Shown one piece after another: positions 34,344 to 43,786 of a DNA stretch of 64,000 bases; within the stretch, counting starts at the first letter, position 1, and every line of letters starts with the position of its first letter. The stretch covers positions 62,001-126,000 of the forward strand of contig CAJTTZ010000004.1 of the NCBI GenBank assembly GCA_910579505.1, in the 5' to 3' direction. The stretch comes from an uncultured Lachnospiraceae bacterium (GTDB taxonomy: Bacteria > Bacillota > Clostridia > Lachnospirales > Lachnospiraceae). Both the position numbers and the translations under genes were made by a program. The notes under the pieces are model-generated. The model searched no databases. It saw nothing but the letters and a program-made list of their open reading frames with translations, and was not told the DNA's origin.

Positions 34344-35204
34344 TTATACCCACTCGGAAATATCCTTCCTGCTTACTCCCCACTCATGTCCCATTGTAAT
34401 ATGTTCAATGTCACAATAAGCGCACATTGGTATAGGCTTAATCATATACTCCAGAATCTCCTCCGCTGTCTCTGCCTTGTAGATATCAATTCCGTTTGCC
34501 TCATCAAGCCTGATATCGAGTCCAAAGTAATCTTTAAGTATATGCATATGGGCTGCCCTATTACAGGTATAAAGCTTCCCATGTTTTAGAGTAATACAAG
34601 AATTAGGCCGCCTGCACGCATAAAAGTTGATTATGGCATTCTGCTTTCCCTCTACATCAACAGGCTCATGAACCATTGTTTCTATGCCACACTCTTTTCC
34701 TTCTGCCTGTTCTGACACTTCAATGGAAACCTGGAATTTTAAAGCTCTTTCCATAATTTTTTCCTCATCATACGGAATGGGATACTTAGAATACAGAATA
34801 TGAGTTCCTGTATCATGGCAGGTTTTCCAAAATGCATCATCCATCTTATGCAGCAGCGTTCCATTCGTTAATATTTTTATCACGGCATCCCTAAAATGCT
34901 TTCTCGACGTCTCCATGAACGCATTAATCTGAGGATGCAGTAACGGCTCTCCACCCAGCAGCTTTATCTGCTGCATCTGCCCTTCAAACAGCTGGGATAA
35001 TCTGGCTGCATCTCTTTCATACTCTTCTAATGATAGGTACTCCTCCTTCGCCAGTGGTGAAAAATGATTACAGTATTTACAATTCAGATTACAGTGCTCT
35101 GTAAGGTGAATTTCAAATTTCATTTTTTCCCTTAACGGAATTTCCCTGTATGTGTTACCTGACCTGTATCTTTCCTGCTCCCTGCATATATCCTTCTCAA
35201 TCAT
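34344..35204 (-). CDS. radical SAM enzyme, copy B (shorter)
   Basis: 286 residues. The cluster motif EHCNLNCKYCNHF gives Cys38, Cys42 and Cys45 (C-x3-C-x2-C), and KLLGGEPLLHP is the GGE motif. The C-terminal third has further cysteines (YACRRPNS, TCNRA, CAYCDIEH), suggesting a SPASM-like auxiliary cluster. The C-terminus shares the odd tail SRKDISEWV with the next radical SAM protein. In a glycan cluster such enzymes could epimerise or dehydrate a sugar, but the reaction is unknown. Confidence 0.82.
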   Translation of the reverse strand: MIEKDICREQERYRSGNTYREIPLREKMKFEIHLTEHCNLNCKYCNHFSPLAKEEYLSLEEYERDAARLSQLFEGQMQQIKLLGGEPLLHPQINAFMETSRKHFRDAVIKILTNGTLLHKMDDAFWKTCHDTGTHILYSKYPIPYDEEKIMERALKFQVSIEVSEQAEGKECGIETMVHEPVDVEGKQNAIINFYACRRPNSCITLKHGKLYTCNRAAHMHILKDYFGLDIRLDEANGIDIYKAETAEEILEYMIKPIPMCAYCDIEHITMGHEWGVSRKDISEWV

Positions 35205-35222
35205 CGTTATATCACACCTCCG

Positions 35223-36428
35223 CTACACCCATTCGGAAATATCCCTTTTGCTCTGCTCCCATTCACCCCATCTCACCAAATCACCGCAATACCTGCAATA
35301 TGGCTTTGGCCTGGCAGCAAATTCAAAGATTTCCTGCATATCATTAACCTTGTATATGTCCAGATAATCTTTTTCTGTCAAGCGAAGATGCTGGTTAAAT
35401 TTCTTGTTGAAAATTCTGTAGGACTGGGAACAGAATGGGCATCCAAAAAATTTCCCTTCCATCACAAAATTGCCATAATTAGAAATGTTGCACTCCGCAA
35501 ATCTTTTCACTGGATCTTCTGTTCCTGCCAGTGATATTGTTTTTTTTGTTGACGTCTTGACTGTATCGTCCCCTGTTCCTTCAAAAAAAACAAACCTGAC
35601 ATTTTCATCGGAACATTTTGATTTCATCCGTTCATAGTCTAAATTAATTGGATATTTAGTATTTACTATAGTAATCCTATAATCCCTACAGACTTTCCAA
35701 AACTCATCGCTCTGTTTCAGGAGGAAAAGTCCATTCGTTGTCAGTCGTATTATCGCATATGGAAAGTTTTCTCTTACATCCTGCAATATTTGTAATAATT
35801 CTGGATGCAATAAAGGCTCTCCCCCCATAACTGCAATCTGTGCAATATAATCATGATGGAATATTTCTGCCATTCTTTTTACGTCATTATGTACTGTTTC
35901 ATACGGTACAATATACGGATCCGCTATGCACGCAAAATGATCGCATCCTTTACAGTTTAAATTGCAATGATCCAGAATATTAAATATTAAATATTCCATA
36001 TACGGGCGCGGCACAAAATGCAAAAGCTGGTTGCGCATCTTCGTGATAAGAAATTCTGTACTTTCTCCCCTTCTCTTATTTTTTAACTTCTTTAGCAAAT
36101 ACAGTGCAAAGTTTTCTTCTATTTGCTCAATGTTTTCAAATCCCTGCTGTAATAACGCCTGTCTGATGTCGTCCTGATGAAATCTTGACGTTATCAGAAC
36201 AGGCGACTGTTTATTTATGCCTGCATCATCCAGCTTTATTACTGGTATTCCATATTCTAAAAGCTTATTCCATTCATCCCTCATAGTGAGGATTCCGGCT
36301 ATATCCCGGCAGCCCCCGTTGTCCTCAAGGAATTCCACCGCCGCCTCACATACATCATCTGAATAAAATAAATATACGTTCCCTTCCGTGTTTATTTTTT
36401 CAAAAAAATCCTTTGCTTTCTTTATCAT
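35223..36428 (-). CDS. radical SAM enzyme, copy A, with extra N-terminal domain
   Basis: 401 residues. Residues 1-110 look like a degenerate form of the cluster's nucleotide-binding module (VYLFYSDDVCEAAV, VLITSRFHQDDI). The radical SAM core follows: DHCNLNCKGCDHF with Cys155, Cys159 and Cys162, AVMGGEPLLHP, and cysteines late in the chain (CNIS, CPFCSQ, CRYCGD). It ends in SKRDISEWV, like its neighbour 18 nt downstream, so the two are paralogues. Confidence 0.82.
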   Translation of the reverse strand: MIKKAKDFFEKINTEGNVYLFYSDDVCEAAVEFLEDNGGCRDIAGILTMRDEWNKLLEYGIPVIKLDDAGINKQSPVLITSRFHQDDIRQALLQQGFENIEQIEENFALYLLKKLKNKRRGESTEFLITKMRNQLLHFVPRPYMEYLIFNILDHCNLNCKGCDHFACIADPYIVPYETVHNDVKRMAEIFHHDYIAQIAVMGGEPLLHPELLQILQDVRENFPYAIIRLTTNGLFLLKQSDEFWKVCRDYRITIVNTKYPINLDYERMKSKCSDENVRFVFFEGTGDDTVKTSTKKTISLAGTEDPVKRFAECNISNYGNFVMEGKFFGCPFCSQSYRIFNKKFNQHLRLTEKDYLDIYKVNDMQEIFEFAARPKPYCRYCGDLVRWGEWEQSKRDISEWV

Positions 36429-36453
36429 GTTCTTTCCACTCCCTGCTGCACAT

Positions 36454-37674
36454 TCACATTCCTAAATAAGTTTCTATATTATGTATTATTTCATCTAATC
36501 TTCTATCCGATATACTTTCTTTCATGGGCACCTTTATTTTTTCAGATTCGATATGCTGATCCTTCAATTTCTCCACAATCTGCTTTTGCATTGTTCCGTC
36601 CAACACTGCTATTAGTGCATAGTCAAATTCTATGTCATTTAATCTGTCAAATCCCTCTACAGGCAAACCGCGTTTCCGGCACGCGTCCCAACCGCTATCG
36701 ACCCATATGCTTATCTGGCAAAATCCCAGTTCAGCAATACGTTTATATAATCTGGTTCCGAATGCCCCCGCCCCGATTACAGCCACTTTTGAATGTCTCG
36801 GTACTCCGTACGGAAAAAGCTCTGCGCTGTCTGCTGTAAGACAGATTTCATATGCTGACCATAACAACGTATAAAGTATGCAATAGCGTATTTCCTGTTG
36901 CACCACATCATGTCGCCTTAAATTTTTCCTGCTAATATCCAGCATTCGGTTCGTCAAATATATTAATCCTTCGAGATTTCTTTTCGTCGCTGTGTTTTTT
37001 GCCGATTTGGGAACTTGTCTGTAATGATATAATGGTTTTTTTAATAATGCCGCTGAATCTGCATCAACATAACATGACAAAGCACTCAGCATGTCCTCCC
37101 CGCGCCTGATACGCAAATCAATTAATTTCTGATTCCTTTTTAATAATCCGCTTCTGAACAAATGCTGCCAGCCATGCAGCGGGATATTCCATTGAAAAAA
37201 GGTTTCTGTATCAATCATGTTCACCAGAATATCATTCAAAAAATCTTCACCTTTATAAACCCCTTCTTCCAGTTTGATTCTTTCCACATGACATCTTCCA
37301 TCTTCGTATTCCCTTATATCCTCAACAGATACGATATCAACATTTTCCATGATACCCATATCCGCCATCAGTTCGTACATCTCCGGCTCTATCCAGTCAT
37401 CAGCATCTACAAATCCGATATAATCTCCTGTTGCAGCTTCAACTCCTGCCCTTCTGGCACCGACTGCTCCTTCATTTTCCTTGTGAATTATCCTGATACG
37501 TCTGTCTCTTACTCCCCACTCCTCACATTTTTGGCTGCTTCCATCTGTTGAACCATCATCAACAAGAATGATCTCTAAATTTCTGTATGTCTGATTTATT
37601 ACGCTTTCAATACACATATCCATGTAATTTCTGACATTATAAACTGTGATTATGACGCTGATCTTTTTTAACAT
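36454..37674 (-). CDS. GT2 glycosyltransferase with C-terminal nucleotide-binding module
   Basis: 406 residues. The GT-A domain shows ISVIITVYNVRNYMDMCIESV, IILVDDGSTDGS and GFVDADDWIEPEMY. At about 290 the recurrent module begins (VAVIGAGAFGTRLYKRI, IWVDSGWDACRKRGLP, YALIAVLDGT), placed C-terminally here but N-terminally in other genes. AAGG precedes the ATG. Confidence 0.85.
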   Translation of the reverse strand: MLKKISVIITVYNVRNYMDMCIESVINQTYRNLEIILVDDGSTDGSSQKCEEWGVRDRRIRIIHKENEGAVGARRAGVEAATGDYIGFVDADDWIEPEMYELMADMGIMENVDIVSVEDIREYEDGRCHVERIKLEEGVYKGEDFLNDILVNMIDTETFFQWNIPLHGWQHLFRSGLLKRNQKLIDLRIRRGEDMLSALSCYVDADSAALLKKPLYHYRQVPKSAKNTATKRNLEGLIYLTNRMLDISRKNLRRHDVVQQEIRYCILYTLLWSAYEICLTADSAELFPYGVPRHSKVAVIGAGAFGTRLYKRIAELGFCQISIWVDSGWDACRKRGLPVEGFDRLNDIEFDYALIAVLDGTMQKQIVEKLKDQHIESEKIKVPMKESISDRRLDEIIHNIETYLGM

Positions 37675-37716
37675 TTCACACCTTCATCATTTTAATCCCA
37701 TATTTCCCATATATAT

Positions 37717-38922
37717 TCAGCCTTCCATAAATTCCGCAACTCTCGCGCTTGCCCGCCCATCCATGACTATTTTGTTTTCATCTATCATCCGTTTCACGCT
37801 CTCTGCATATATTTCTTCATTAAAGTGCAATATGTTATCAATCAGCCCTTGATTATCCCTGCTCCACGGAAACGGCAATTCATCCAGGTTAAACATCAGC
37901 ATTCCTCTATCAGAAATATAGTCATCCAGATCATCAACATATAAAAAGCTTGGAATATACATAATCATACTTTCAAATACAGAACTTGAATAATCTGTCA
38001 GAAATGCATCCGACGCCGCGAGAATTTCGTTCATGTCCGGTTCCTGCGTCACATCAATCATTTTATGGCTTATTTCATCTGGTATATTAAACTGCTCTTT
38101 CAAAGCGGCAAGCTGCGGATGCAGGCGAAGCATAACACACCAATTACCCCCAAACCTTTTTTCTAATGCATTTAACACACCGCTAAAATCAACTGTAATA
38201 CTTTCTGCCGATATCTTTCTTTTTCCCTTCTGGCTTCCCCCTCGAAAAGTAGGCGCATACATCAGTAATCTGGTGTTCGGTGCGACATGATATCTTTCCC
38301 GGATTTCCGCGTACTTCTTCTCCCTGTCATTGAACAGCACATCGCTTCTTGGCAGCCCGGTCCTAAGCATATGCCCGCTGTAGATCAATCCATTCGGATA
38401 CATCTTTTCAGCCCATTCGGAACCCGTAATAACTGTAGTAATCAGGTCAGAGTCCGCTTTACTTACAATATCTGCTATCAGGGGAAATTTATTACCCCTG
38501 CATCTTCCGATTGGCTTCAGGCCAATGTTCGCATGCCAAGTCTGAATGTACCGCTGCTTCTTTCTCCGCTTCGTTCCATAAAAAGTTCTGGAATTTCCGA
38601 CCCACCATCCGGCTGTTGCCATATGATAAGCCCTATTCCACATCGTGTCATGCACCTTGACTATTTCCGGCGGCATATATTGGGAAATATCTGTCATCAG
38701 CCAATATATTCTGTACTGTTTGCCATTCTCCTTATTTCTCTTTAATATCTCTTCTGCAATATATTTGGGACTGTCCCCGTAGCCTCCGCTTCCTTCAAAT
38801 GTCCAGAATACCAGTTTGCGTTTATCAACTTTAAAAATCCTGCACAGGTAGAACGGTATACTGTACAAAAAAGCCTTCCTTTTCCTTTTTTGTATATAGC
38901 GTCTTTCTTCCTTATCTATCAT
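37717..38922 (-). CDS. CDP-glycerol glycerophosphotransferase family protein (TagF/TagB-like)
   Basis: 401 residues of the GT-B fold used to add or polymerise polyol-phosphate units from CDP-activated donors. FWTFEGSGGYGDSPKYIAEEI, WWVGNSRTFYG, YIQTWHANIGLKPIG, MYAPTFRGG and LTDYSSSVFESM are the family motifs. It sits beside a TagD-like fusion and a glycerophosphodiesterase, so a polyol-phosphate part of the glycan is likely. Unlike classic TagF it has no long N-terminal extension. Confidence 0.88.
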   Translation of the reverse strand: MIDKEERRYIQKRKRKAFLYSIPFYLCRIFKVDKRKLVFWTFEGSGGYGDSPKYIAEEILKRNKENGKQYRIYWLMTDISQYMPPEIVKVHDTMWNRAYHMATAGWWVGNSRTFYGTKRRKKQRYIQTWHANIGLKPIGRCRGNKFPLIADIVSKADSDLITTVITGSEWAEKMYPNGLIYSGHMLRTGLPRSDVLFNDREKKYAEIRERYHVAPNTRLLMYAPTFRGGSQKGKRKISAESITVDFSGVLNALEKRFGGNWCVMLRLHPQLAALKEQFNIPDEISHKMIDVTQEPDMNEILAASDAFLTDYSSSVFESMIMYIPSFLYVDDLDDYISDRGMLMFNLDELPFPWSRDNQGLIDNILHFNEEIYAESVKRMIDENKIVMDGRASARVAEFMEG

Positions 38923-39016
38923 GTGTTATTAACAGCTCCTCAAGTATGGTTTCGCTTGCGCAAATATAATCTTCCATGTAGTCTATCTCACACCAGAGTT
39001 ATTCCAGTATCCATTA

Positions 39017-39772
39017 TCAGCGCACACTCGTATACAATTCAGGTACATTGGTAAATAGGTCCGTCACACCTGACTCGGCATATTTTTCCATGTGCTGCTC
39101 TTTTAGCGCCCGCCCATCTTTATAAAAGGGCTCCTCACAATTCCATACTCTGATGGGCATTCCCTGCATATCTTCCGGTATTTCGCAGTCCATACCTCCA
39201 ACATATGGATGCAGCGCATCAGCCCCCGCATATCTGCCCCATTTAATGCAATCAGACAGCAATTTTGCCAACATCCCGGTCTGATTGCACGGATTCAATT
39301 CCTTCATTCTTTTTATGGATTCCGCCCAGAAAGAAGAGTATATGATATACGGTTCCATCTGAAATTCCCGCACTAGGTCATAGCTCTTTTCTTCAATACG
39401 CGGGTAATGTATCACCCCTGTCTTTAACTCAATATTAATCAGGAGTCCCCTTTCCTTACAATAAGGTTCTAAGCACTCCAAGACTTCCCTCAATGTCGGA
39501 ATCTTCGACTGCCTTTCATCTCCCGGGGCAATCCAGAGTTCTTTCAGTTCTTTGAGTGTATATCCTGCAATTTCTTTGTTCACGTTTGTCAATCTGGATA
39601 CATTTTCATCATGGAAGACTACCACTTCGCCATCTCTGGTAAGCTGCACATCAAGCTCTATGCCGACAACTCCCGGTGTATCTGCCGCCCGACGGAAAGC
39701 TTCTATACTGTTCTCCGGATACTGCATCGAACATCCCCTGTGTGCCCAGATCCTGATCGTTCTTTCCTTCAT
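39017..39772 (-). CDS. glycerophosphodiester phosphodiesterase (GDPD)
   Basis: 251 residues. AHRGCSMQYPENSIEAF, GIELDVQLTRDGEVVVFHD and LLINIELKTG are the GDPD catalytic motifs (HR...E, ELDV, H and E-x-K). It should hydrolyse glycerol-phosphate diesters. No signal peptide, so it acts inside the cell. The frame is open to 39895, but the ATG at 39772 gives the standard N-terminus and a 4-nt overlap with the preceding gene. In this setting it may trim or recycle glycerophosphate units, or could be part of a branch in the polyol-phosphate pathway. Confidence 0.88.
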   Translation of the reverse strand: MKERTIRIWAHRGCSMQYPENSIEAFRRAADTPGVVGIELDVQLTRDGEVVVFHDENVSRLTNVNKEIAGYTLKELKELWIAPGDERQSKIPTLREVLECLEPYCKERGLLINIELKTGVIHYPRIEEKSYDLVREFQMEPYIIYSSFWAESIKRMKELNPCNQTGMLAKLLSDCIKWGRYAGADALHPYVGGMDCEIPEDMQGMPIRVWNCEEPFYKDGRALKEQHMEKYAESGVTDLFTNVPELYTSVR

Positions 39773-41112
39773 GTTTTCCTTACATCCCTCTCCGCTAAAA
39801 ACCGCTCCATAATTCCTGCCATTGTCTTTGATTCTCCGCTGGTCAGCTTGAAGTCTTTCGTTGTCTCCCCATTTATCATAGACAGCATATCGCATATCTC
39901 ATACCGCAGACCATCTCCCAGGAATCTGTCTGAAAACCGTTCTATATCATCCGGGTTTTCGTGATGCACTTCAAAATAGCTGGTTTTCCACCAAGGGGCC
40001 TCCACAATAATGTAGCCTTCTGTGCCAGAAATCAAAAGCCTTCCTTCTGACTTTACCCCAAGTCCACACACTGCTGTAGCCAATCCGTTTTTATACTGTA
40101 TATGCGCCTTTGTATATAGATCAATTCCATTCTCGTCATTTATAGATTCAAACCTCACTGCTCTATATTCCTGTCCAAAAAGTTTAATTATAGGCAAAAG
40201 ACAATAACTCCCCAATTCCGTAAAACTTCCGCCATACTCTATGTCCGTAAGCTCTCTCCTGTTTGTATCTTCCAGCTTGGTAAAACATGCCTCCACACCC
40301 CTGATACTTCCTATGGAACCACTGCAGGCAATACCCAGAAGTTTTGCAAACCCCGGACAATACGCTGTCTTAATACCTTCAAACAAGATAACATTCTTCT
40401 TCCTCGCAAGCTCAAATAACTCTTCTACCTGTTCGCGATTCAGGCACATTGGTTTCTCGCATAACACATGCCTGCCATGCGCAAGCGCCTGCTTTATATA
40501 GGAATAATGGGTTTCATGTGGAGATGCAATATATACAATATCTGATGCTTTAAAGAAATCTTCTATATTTTCATAAGCATCAATTCCCCACTTATCTGCA
40601 AATTTTTTTGCACTTTCCACATGCGGGTTATAGACACAACGAGTATTAACGCCACTGACAAGCACAGCCTCCGGGACGAAGCGATTCGCAATACGGCCTG
40701 TCCCAATGATCCCGATTCTTTGAATCGACGTCTCTTTTACCCTCAACATAGTACTGGATATGTCCCTCGTTCTATCCAGATAAACCACTTTACAGTAATC
40801 CTGCAGATAGTCAAATACACCTATCCAATCAGAACCCACAGTAAAAATATCTACATCATATTTTTTGATATCACGAAACTTCTGCCCCTGAGATTCTTCT
40901 ACGATAATCTTGTCTGCAAATCCTGTCTTTTTCACATTTTCTATTCTTGTGACCAAAGAATCCACTACATTCAGTTTTCCCCTTGTAAGATCATATTCCT
41001 CAGACGTAACGCCAACAATCAGATAATCTCCCAGCGCTTTTGCACGTTTTAGAATATTGTAATGCCCTTCATGAAACAGATCGAAGGTACCATATGTAAT
41101 TACCTTTACCAT
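39769..41112 (-). CDS. TagD-like cytidylyltransferase fused to a Gfo/Idh/MocA oxidoreductase
   Basis: 447 residues. Residues 1-128 are a glycerol-3-phosphate cytidylyltransferase-type domain: TYGTFDLFHEGH with HxGH at 14-17 and RTRDISST at 114-121. From 132 an NAD(P)-dependent oxidoreductase follows, with RIGIIGTGRIANRF, the CEKPM motif and a GGSFTELGSY strand. The pairing mirrors bifunctional TarIJ (reductase plus cytidylyltransferase for CDP-ribitol) but uses unrelated families in the opposite order. A natural inference is that one chain reduces or oxidises a sugar phosphate and activates it with CTP for the TagF-like transferase. Confidence 0.85.
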   Translation of the reverse strand: MVKVITYGTFDLFHEGHYNILKRAKALGDYLIVGVTSEEYDLTRGKLNVVDSLVTRIENVKKTGFADKIIVEESQGQKFRDIKKYDVDIFTVGSDWIGVFDYLQDYCKVVYLDRTRDISSTMLRVKETSIQRIGIIGTGRIANRFVPEAVLVSGVNTRCVYNPHVESAKKFADKWGIDAYENIEDFFKASDIVYIASPHETHYSYIKQALAHGRHVLCEKPMCLNREQVEELFELARKKNVILFEGIKTAYCPGFAKLLGIACSGSIGSIRGVEACFTKLEDTNRRELTDIEYGGSFTELGSYCLLPIIKLFGQEYRAVRFESINDENGIDLYTKAHIQYKNGLATAVCGLGVKSEGRLLISGTEGYIIVEAPWWKTSYFEVHHENPDDIERFSDRFLGDGLRYEICDMLSMINGETTKDFKLTSGESKTMAGIMERFLAERDVRKT

Positions 41113-41179
41113 GTCATCTCCAGATTAATATTGATCATATTTATGTTTTAGGTTCTTAATTCCTACTAAATAAGTATTC

Positions 41180-43708
41180 TTATTTCTGTAAATCATTTTT
41201 TATAAAACCATATACTTTTTCCCCACAATTTCCTTCGTGACTCGCATTTATTTTTCTATAAGCATTTATCTGCTTTTCCCTGTCAAACAAATTTCCTATG
41301 GTCCTGTCTTGCAGCAATCTGTCCAGAGTATTGAAATGATTTTCAACACATGCGTATGGTAAATACTGGTTTCCCTCATATCCTCCCGCCTCATTATTTG
41401 CAAGTTCGTATATATGATCAAACTGTATCCTTATTTCCTGACAAATATTTTTTTCCAGATTAATACTGTAAAGTTTTCGTCTTGAAAAGGAATATATCTT
41501 AAAATCCCCCGTATCTTTACCCGTCTGATCATCCAGAAATGCACAACGGTCTTTCAATACGAAATCCTCATCTTCACTTTCAAAGGCTGGAATCCAGTGT
41601 TCAAACATACCTGTTTCCATGTCTAATTTCAAAGACATATTTGAATACCACGAGGGAAGATATAAATATTTTCCATAAGCCACCGGCATACTGAATGGAC
41701 ACTCATCACATATAGCATTACTTATCGGATTTTTACAAATAAACCCATCTGGAAATCCGGCATATTCCCTGGCTTCATTTGTCTCAGGATTCCAACATAC
41801 GATAACCCGCCCATCACGAGGTAAAATCCATAACTCATCATTATATTCCAGCAAAGCATCTCCACCACACCGGCTCTGAATCGGGAGTTCGATAATACTG
41901 CTTTTTCCACTCCTTATGTCCAGCCTATACACCATATTATCTGTAGGTGACATAATGTATAAGCTTCCATGAAAGATCCACGCACAGCCTCTTATCTTCT
42001 CACCATTTATTTCCTTCACGAATACATCCACATTCTCAGTAAAATAGCTGACTGTTCCCGTCGCTGTGTCATAGCGGACTACCGAAGAATAATTTAACGG
42101 TATCAAAAATAAATAATTTTCATATTTATAGGAGCCCGAGAACATGCTTCCTCTTGCCACTTCTTTTTCTAACTCTATCTTCTCTTCAACACCGCTTTTT
42201 CCGATTGCAAGTATATTTTGGGCATTGGAAGGGCAAACATACAACCTCCCCGCCATTTCGTAAACCATAAAATATTGATCTTTACATTCCCCCTCTGTTA
42301 AATAGCAGAAAAGACTATAGTCATATTTGTCAGGCTCCGACACATATAGCATATTTCCCTGTATAACTGCAAACTTGTTCTGTTTCAAAGGATTAAATCC
42401 GATGTTGATATATTTCCACCATTCACTTTCTTCCGTGTTTTCCATTATACTGTTGTTCAAAATAAAAACTGGTTTCCCTGCCACTCCGAAAAGCGCTGTG
42501 ACAGATGTCCCTGCATCCCCTATATAGACATCGCTCCAGGCAATCGAATCTGTTATATCAGGCGTCGTATCCAGTATTCCCAGCCTTTTATCAAGAAACA
42601 TCCGCTTCAGCGCATCGTAAATATGCCGGTACTGCGGGCGCATGGAATCAAATGTATCTTCCAGCAGAGGATGCGGCCGCCACAAAAGACAGGCGTCCTC
42701 CCGCCCTTCAAAACACTCGAACACGCAATTCATCTTTTTTAGAAATGCTTCTGTGTCAGCAAGCATTCCTGAAAGACTCGTATTATAAAAATACACCTTC
42801 CTTCCCGCCATTCTCTCCTTCCATTCTACTGGAAGCTCCGATGGATTCTGGCATTTATTTATGATTTTGTCAAACTTTGGAGAACCCAGCGGAAGGAATT
42901 TGTCATCCGGTATGTTGGCGTCAAAATATGCCCTCAGGCCCGGCGACTGTATCACAATATAATCTGCATAAATATAGGCAGGACAAAGGCTCTGCGCCTC
43001 GCTCATGACTCCTGATGTACTGTAATATGGAACGTAAATCAAAAGATCCGTATATTTCTTTAAATTCGAAGAATAAAACCTTGGATGTACACTTGTCACA
43101 AAATTGCAGTCATCATAAGGATTGTGAATAAAAACCGCATCCGGCCTTCTATTTTCAAAATCATATTCCCGCCAGTCCGTTATCTCGATATCTTTCGGAT
43201 ACTCACCGCCCTCATAATGCATCTGATCGAAGCCGTGATTCGGCTTCAAAGTGTAATACGGAATCGGCACACAGTACGTATCACAGTCCGGATCAGCCTT
43301 TGCCGCAAGATATATGCTCTCCAGACTGTCCCACATCGACGCTTTATAAGAGAAAAAAGCGATTTCCAATCTGACTGCAATGTCATTTTTCACACTGTTC
43401 TCTATCTTTATAAGCTGTTTGCGCAGTATCTTGTGCGCTTTATTCGCATTCACTTTATCTGTGTTCACATCTTCAAAAACACGAAACAAAAGCTCACAGT
43501 ACTCCTCTATACAGGAAACCGTTATATGCCCTTCCCCTTCGGTTTTTTCAATGTTTTCTCCAAGCGATATGGCGGACTCCTGTGCGGCGCTAATCATGTC
43601 CTGCGCCAATATCAGGTTTCCCTGTTCCATCGCTTTCTTTATCTCTTCATGAATCAGGTGAAGGCTTTCTATGAGGGTAAGTATTTTCTGCTTCTGCGCA
43701 TTTCTCAT
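41180..43708 (-). CDS. CDP-glycerol-transferase-like domain fused to a C-terminal beta-propeller
   Basis: 842 residues. An N-terminal helical region (1-105) is followed by a GT-B-like part resembling glycerophosphotransferases (FLPLGSPKFDKII, LLWRPHPLL, SDVYIGDAGTSVTALFGVAGKPVFI). From about 445 come repeated 45-60-residue blades with strands such as YLFLIPLNYSSVVRYD, LYIMSPTDNMVYRLD, LWILPRDGRVIVCWN and YLYLPSWYSNMSLKLD, each followed by an ETG or RSG turn, so a propeller of about six blades. No signal peptide, hence cytoplasmic. The propeller may bind the acceptor. It is the second gene of the cluster. Confidence 0.75.
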   Translation of the reverse strand: MRNAQKQKILTLIESLHLIHEEIKKAMEQGNLILAQDMISAAQESAISLGENIEKTEGEGHITVSCIEEYCELLFRVFEDVNTDKVNANKAHKILRKQLIKIENSVKNDIAVRLEIAFFSYKASMWDSLESIYLAAKADPDCDTYCVPIPYYTLKPNHGFDQMHYEGGEYPKDIEITDWREYDFENRRPDAVFIHNPYDDCNFVTSVHPRFYSSNLKKYTDLLIYVPYYSTSGVMSEAQSLCPAYIYADYIVIQSPGLRAYFDANIPDDKFLPLGSPKFDKIINKCQNPSELPVEWKERMAGRKVYFYNTSLSGMLADTEAFLKKMNCVFECFEGREDACLLWRPHPLLEDTFDSMRPQYRHIYDALKRMFLDKRLGILDTTPDITDSIAWSDVYIGDAGTSVTALFGVAGKPVFILNNSIMENTEESEWWKYINIGFNPLKQNKFAVIQGNMLYVSEPDKYDYSLFCYLTEGECKDQYFMVYEMAGRLYVCPSNAQNILAIGKSGVEEKIELEKEVARGSMFSGSYKYENYLFLIPLNYSSVVRYDTATGTVSYFTENVDVFVKEINGEKIRGCAWIFHGSLYIMSPTDNMVYRLDIRSGKSSIIELPIQSRCGGDALLEYNDELWILPRDGRVIVCWNPETNEAREYAGFPDGFICKNPISNAICDECPFSMPVAYGKYLYLPSWYSNMSLKLDMETGMFEHWIPAFESEDEDFVLKDRCAFLDDQTGKDTGDFKIYSFSRRKLYSINLEKNICQEIRIQFDHIYELANNEAGGYEGNQYLPYACVENHFNTLDRLLQDRTIGNLFDREKQINAYRKINASHEGNCGEKVYGFIKNDLQK

Positions 43709-43786
43709 AAAAGATATCCTCTTTGGTTACTGTCCCGTTTTTATCGACGTTTTGAATCCTTTTACGCTGCATCACGCAAATAACAG

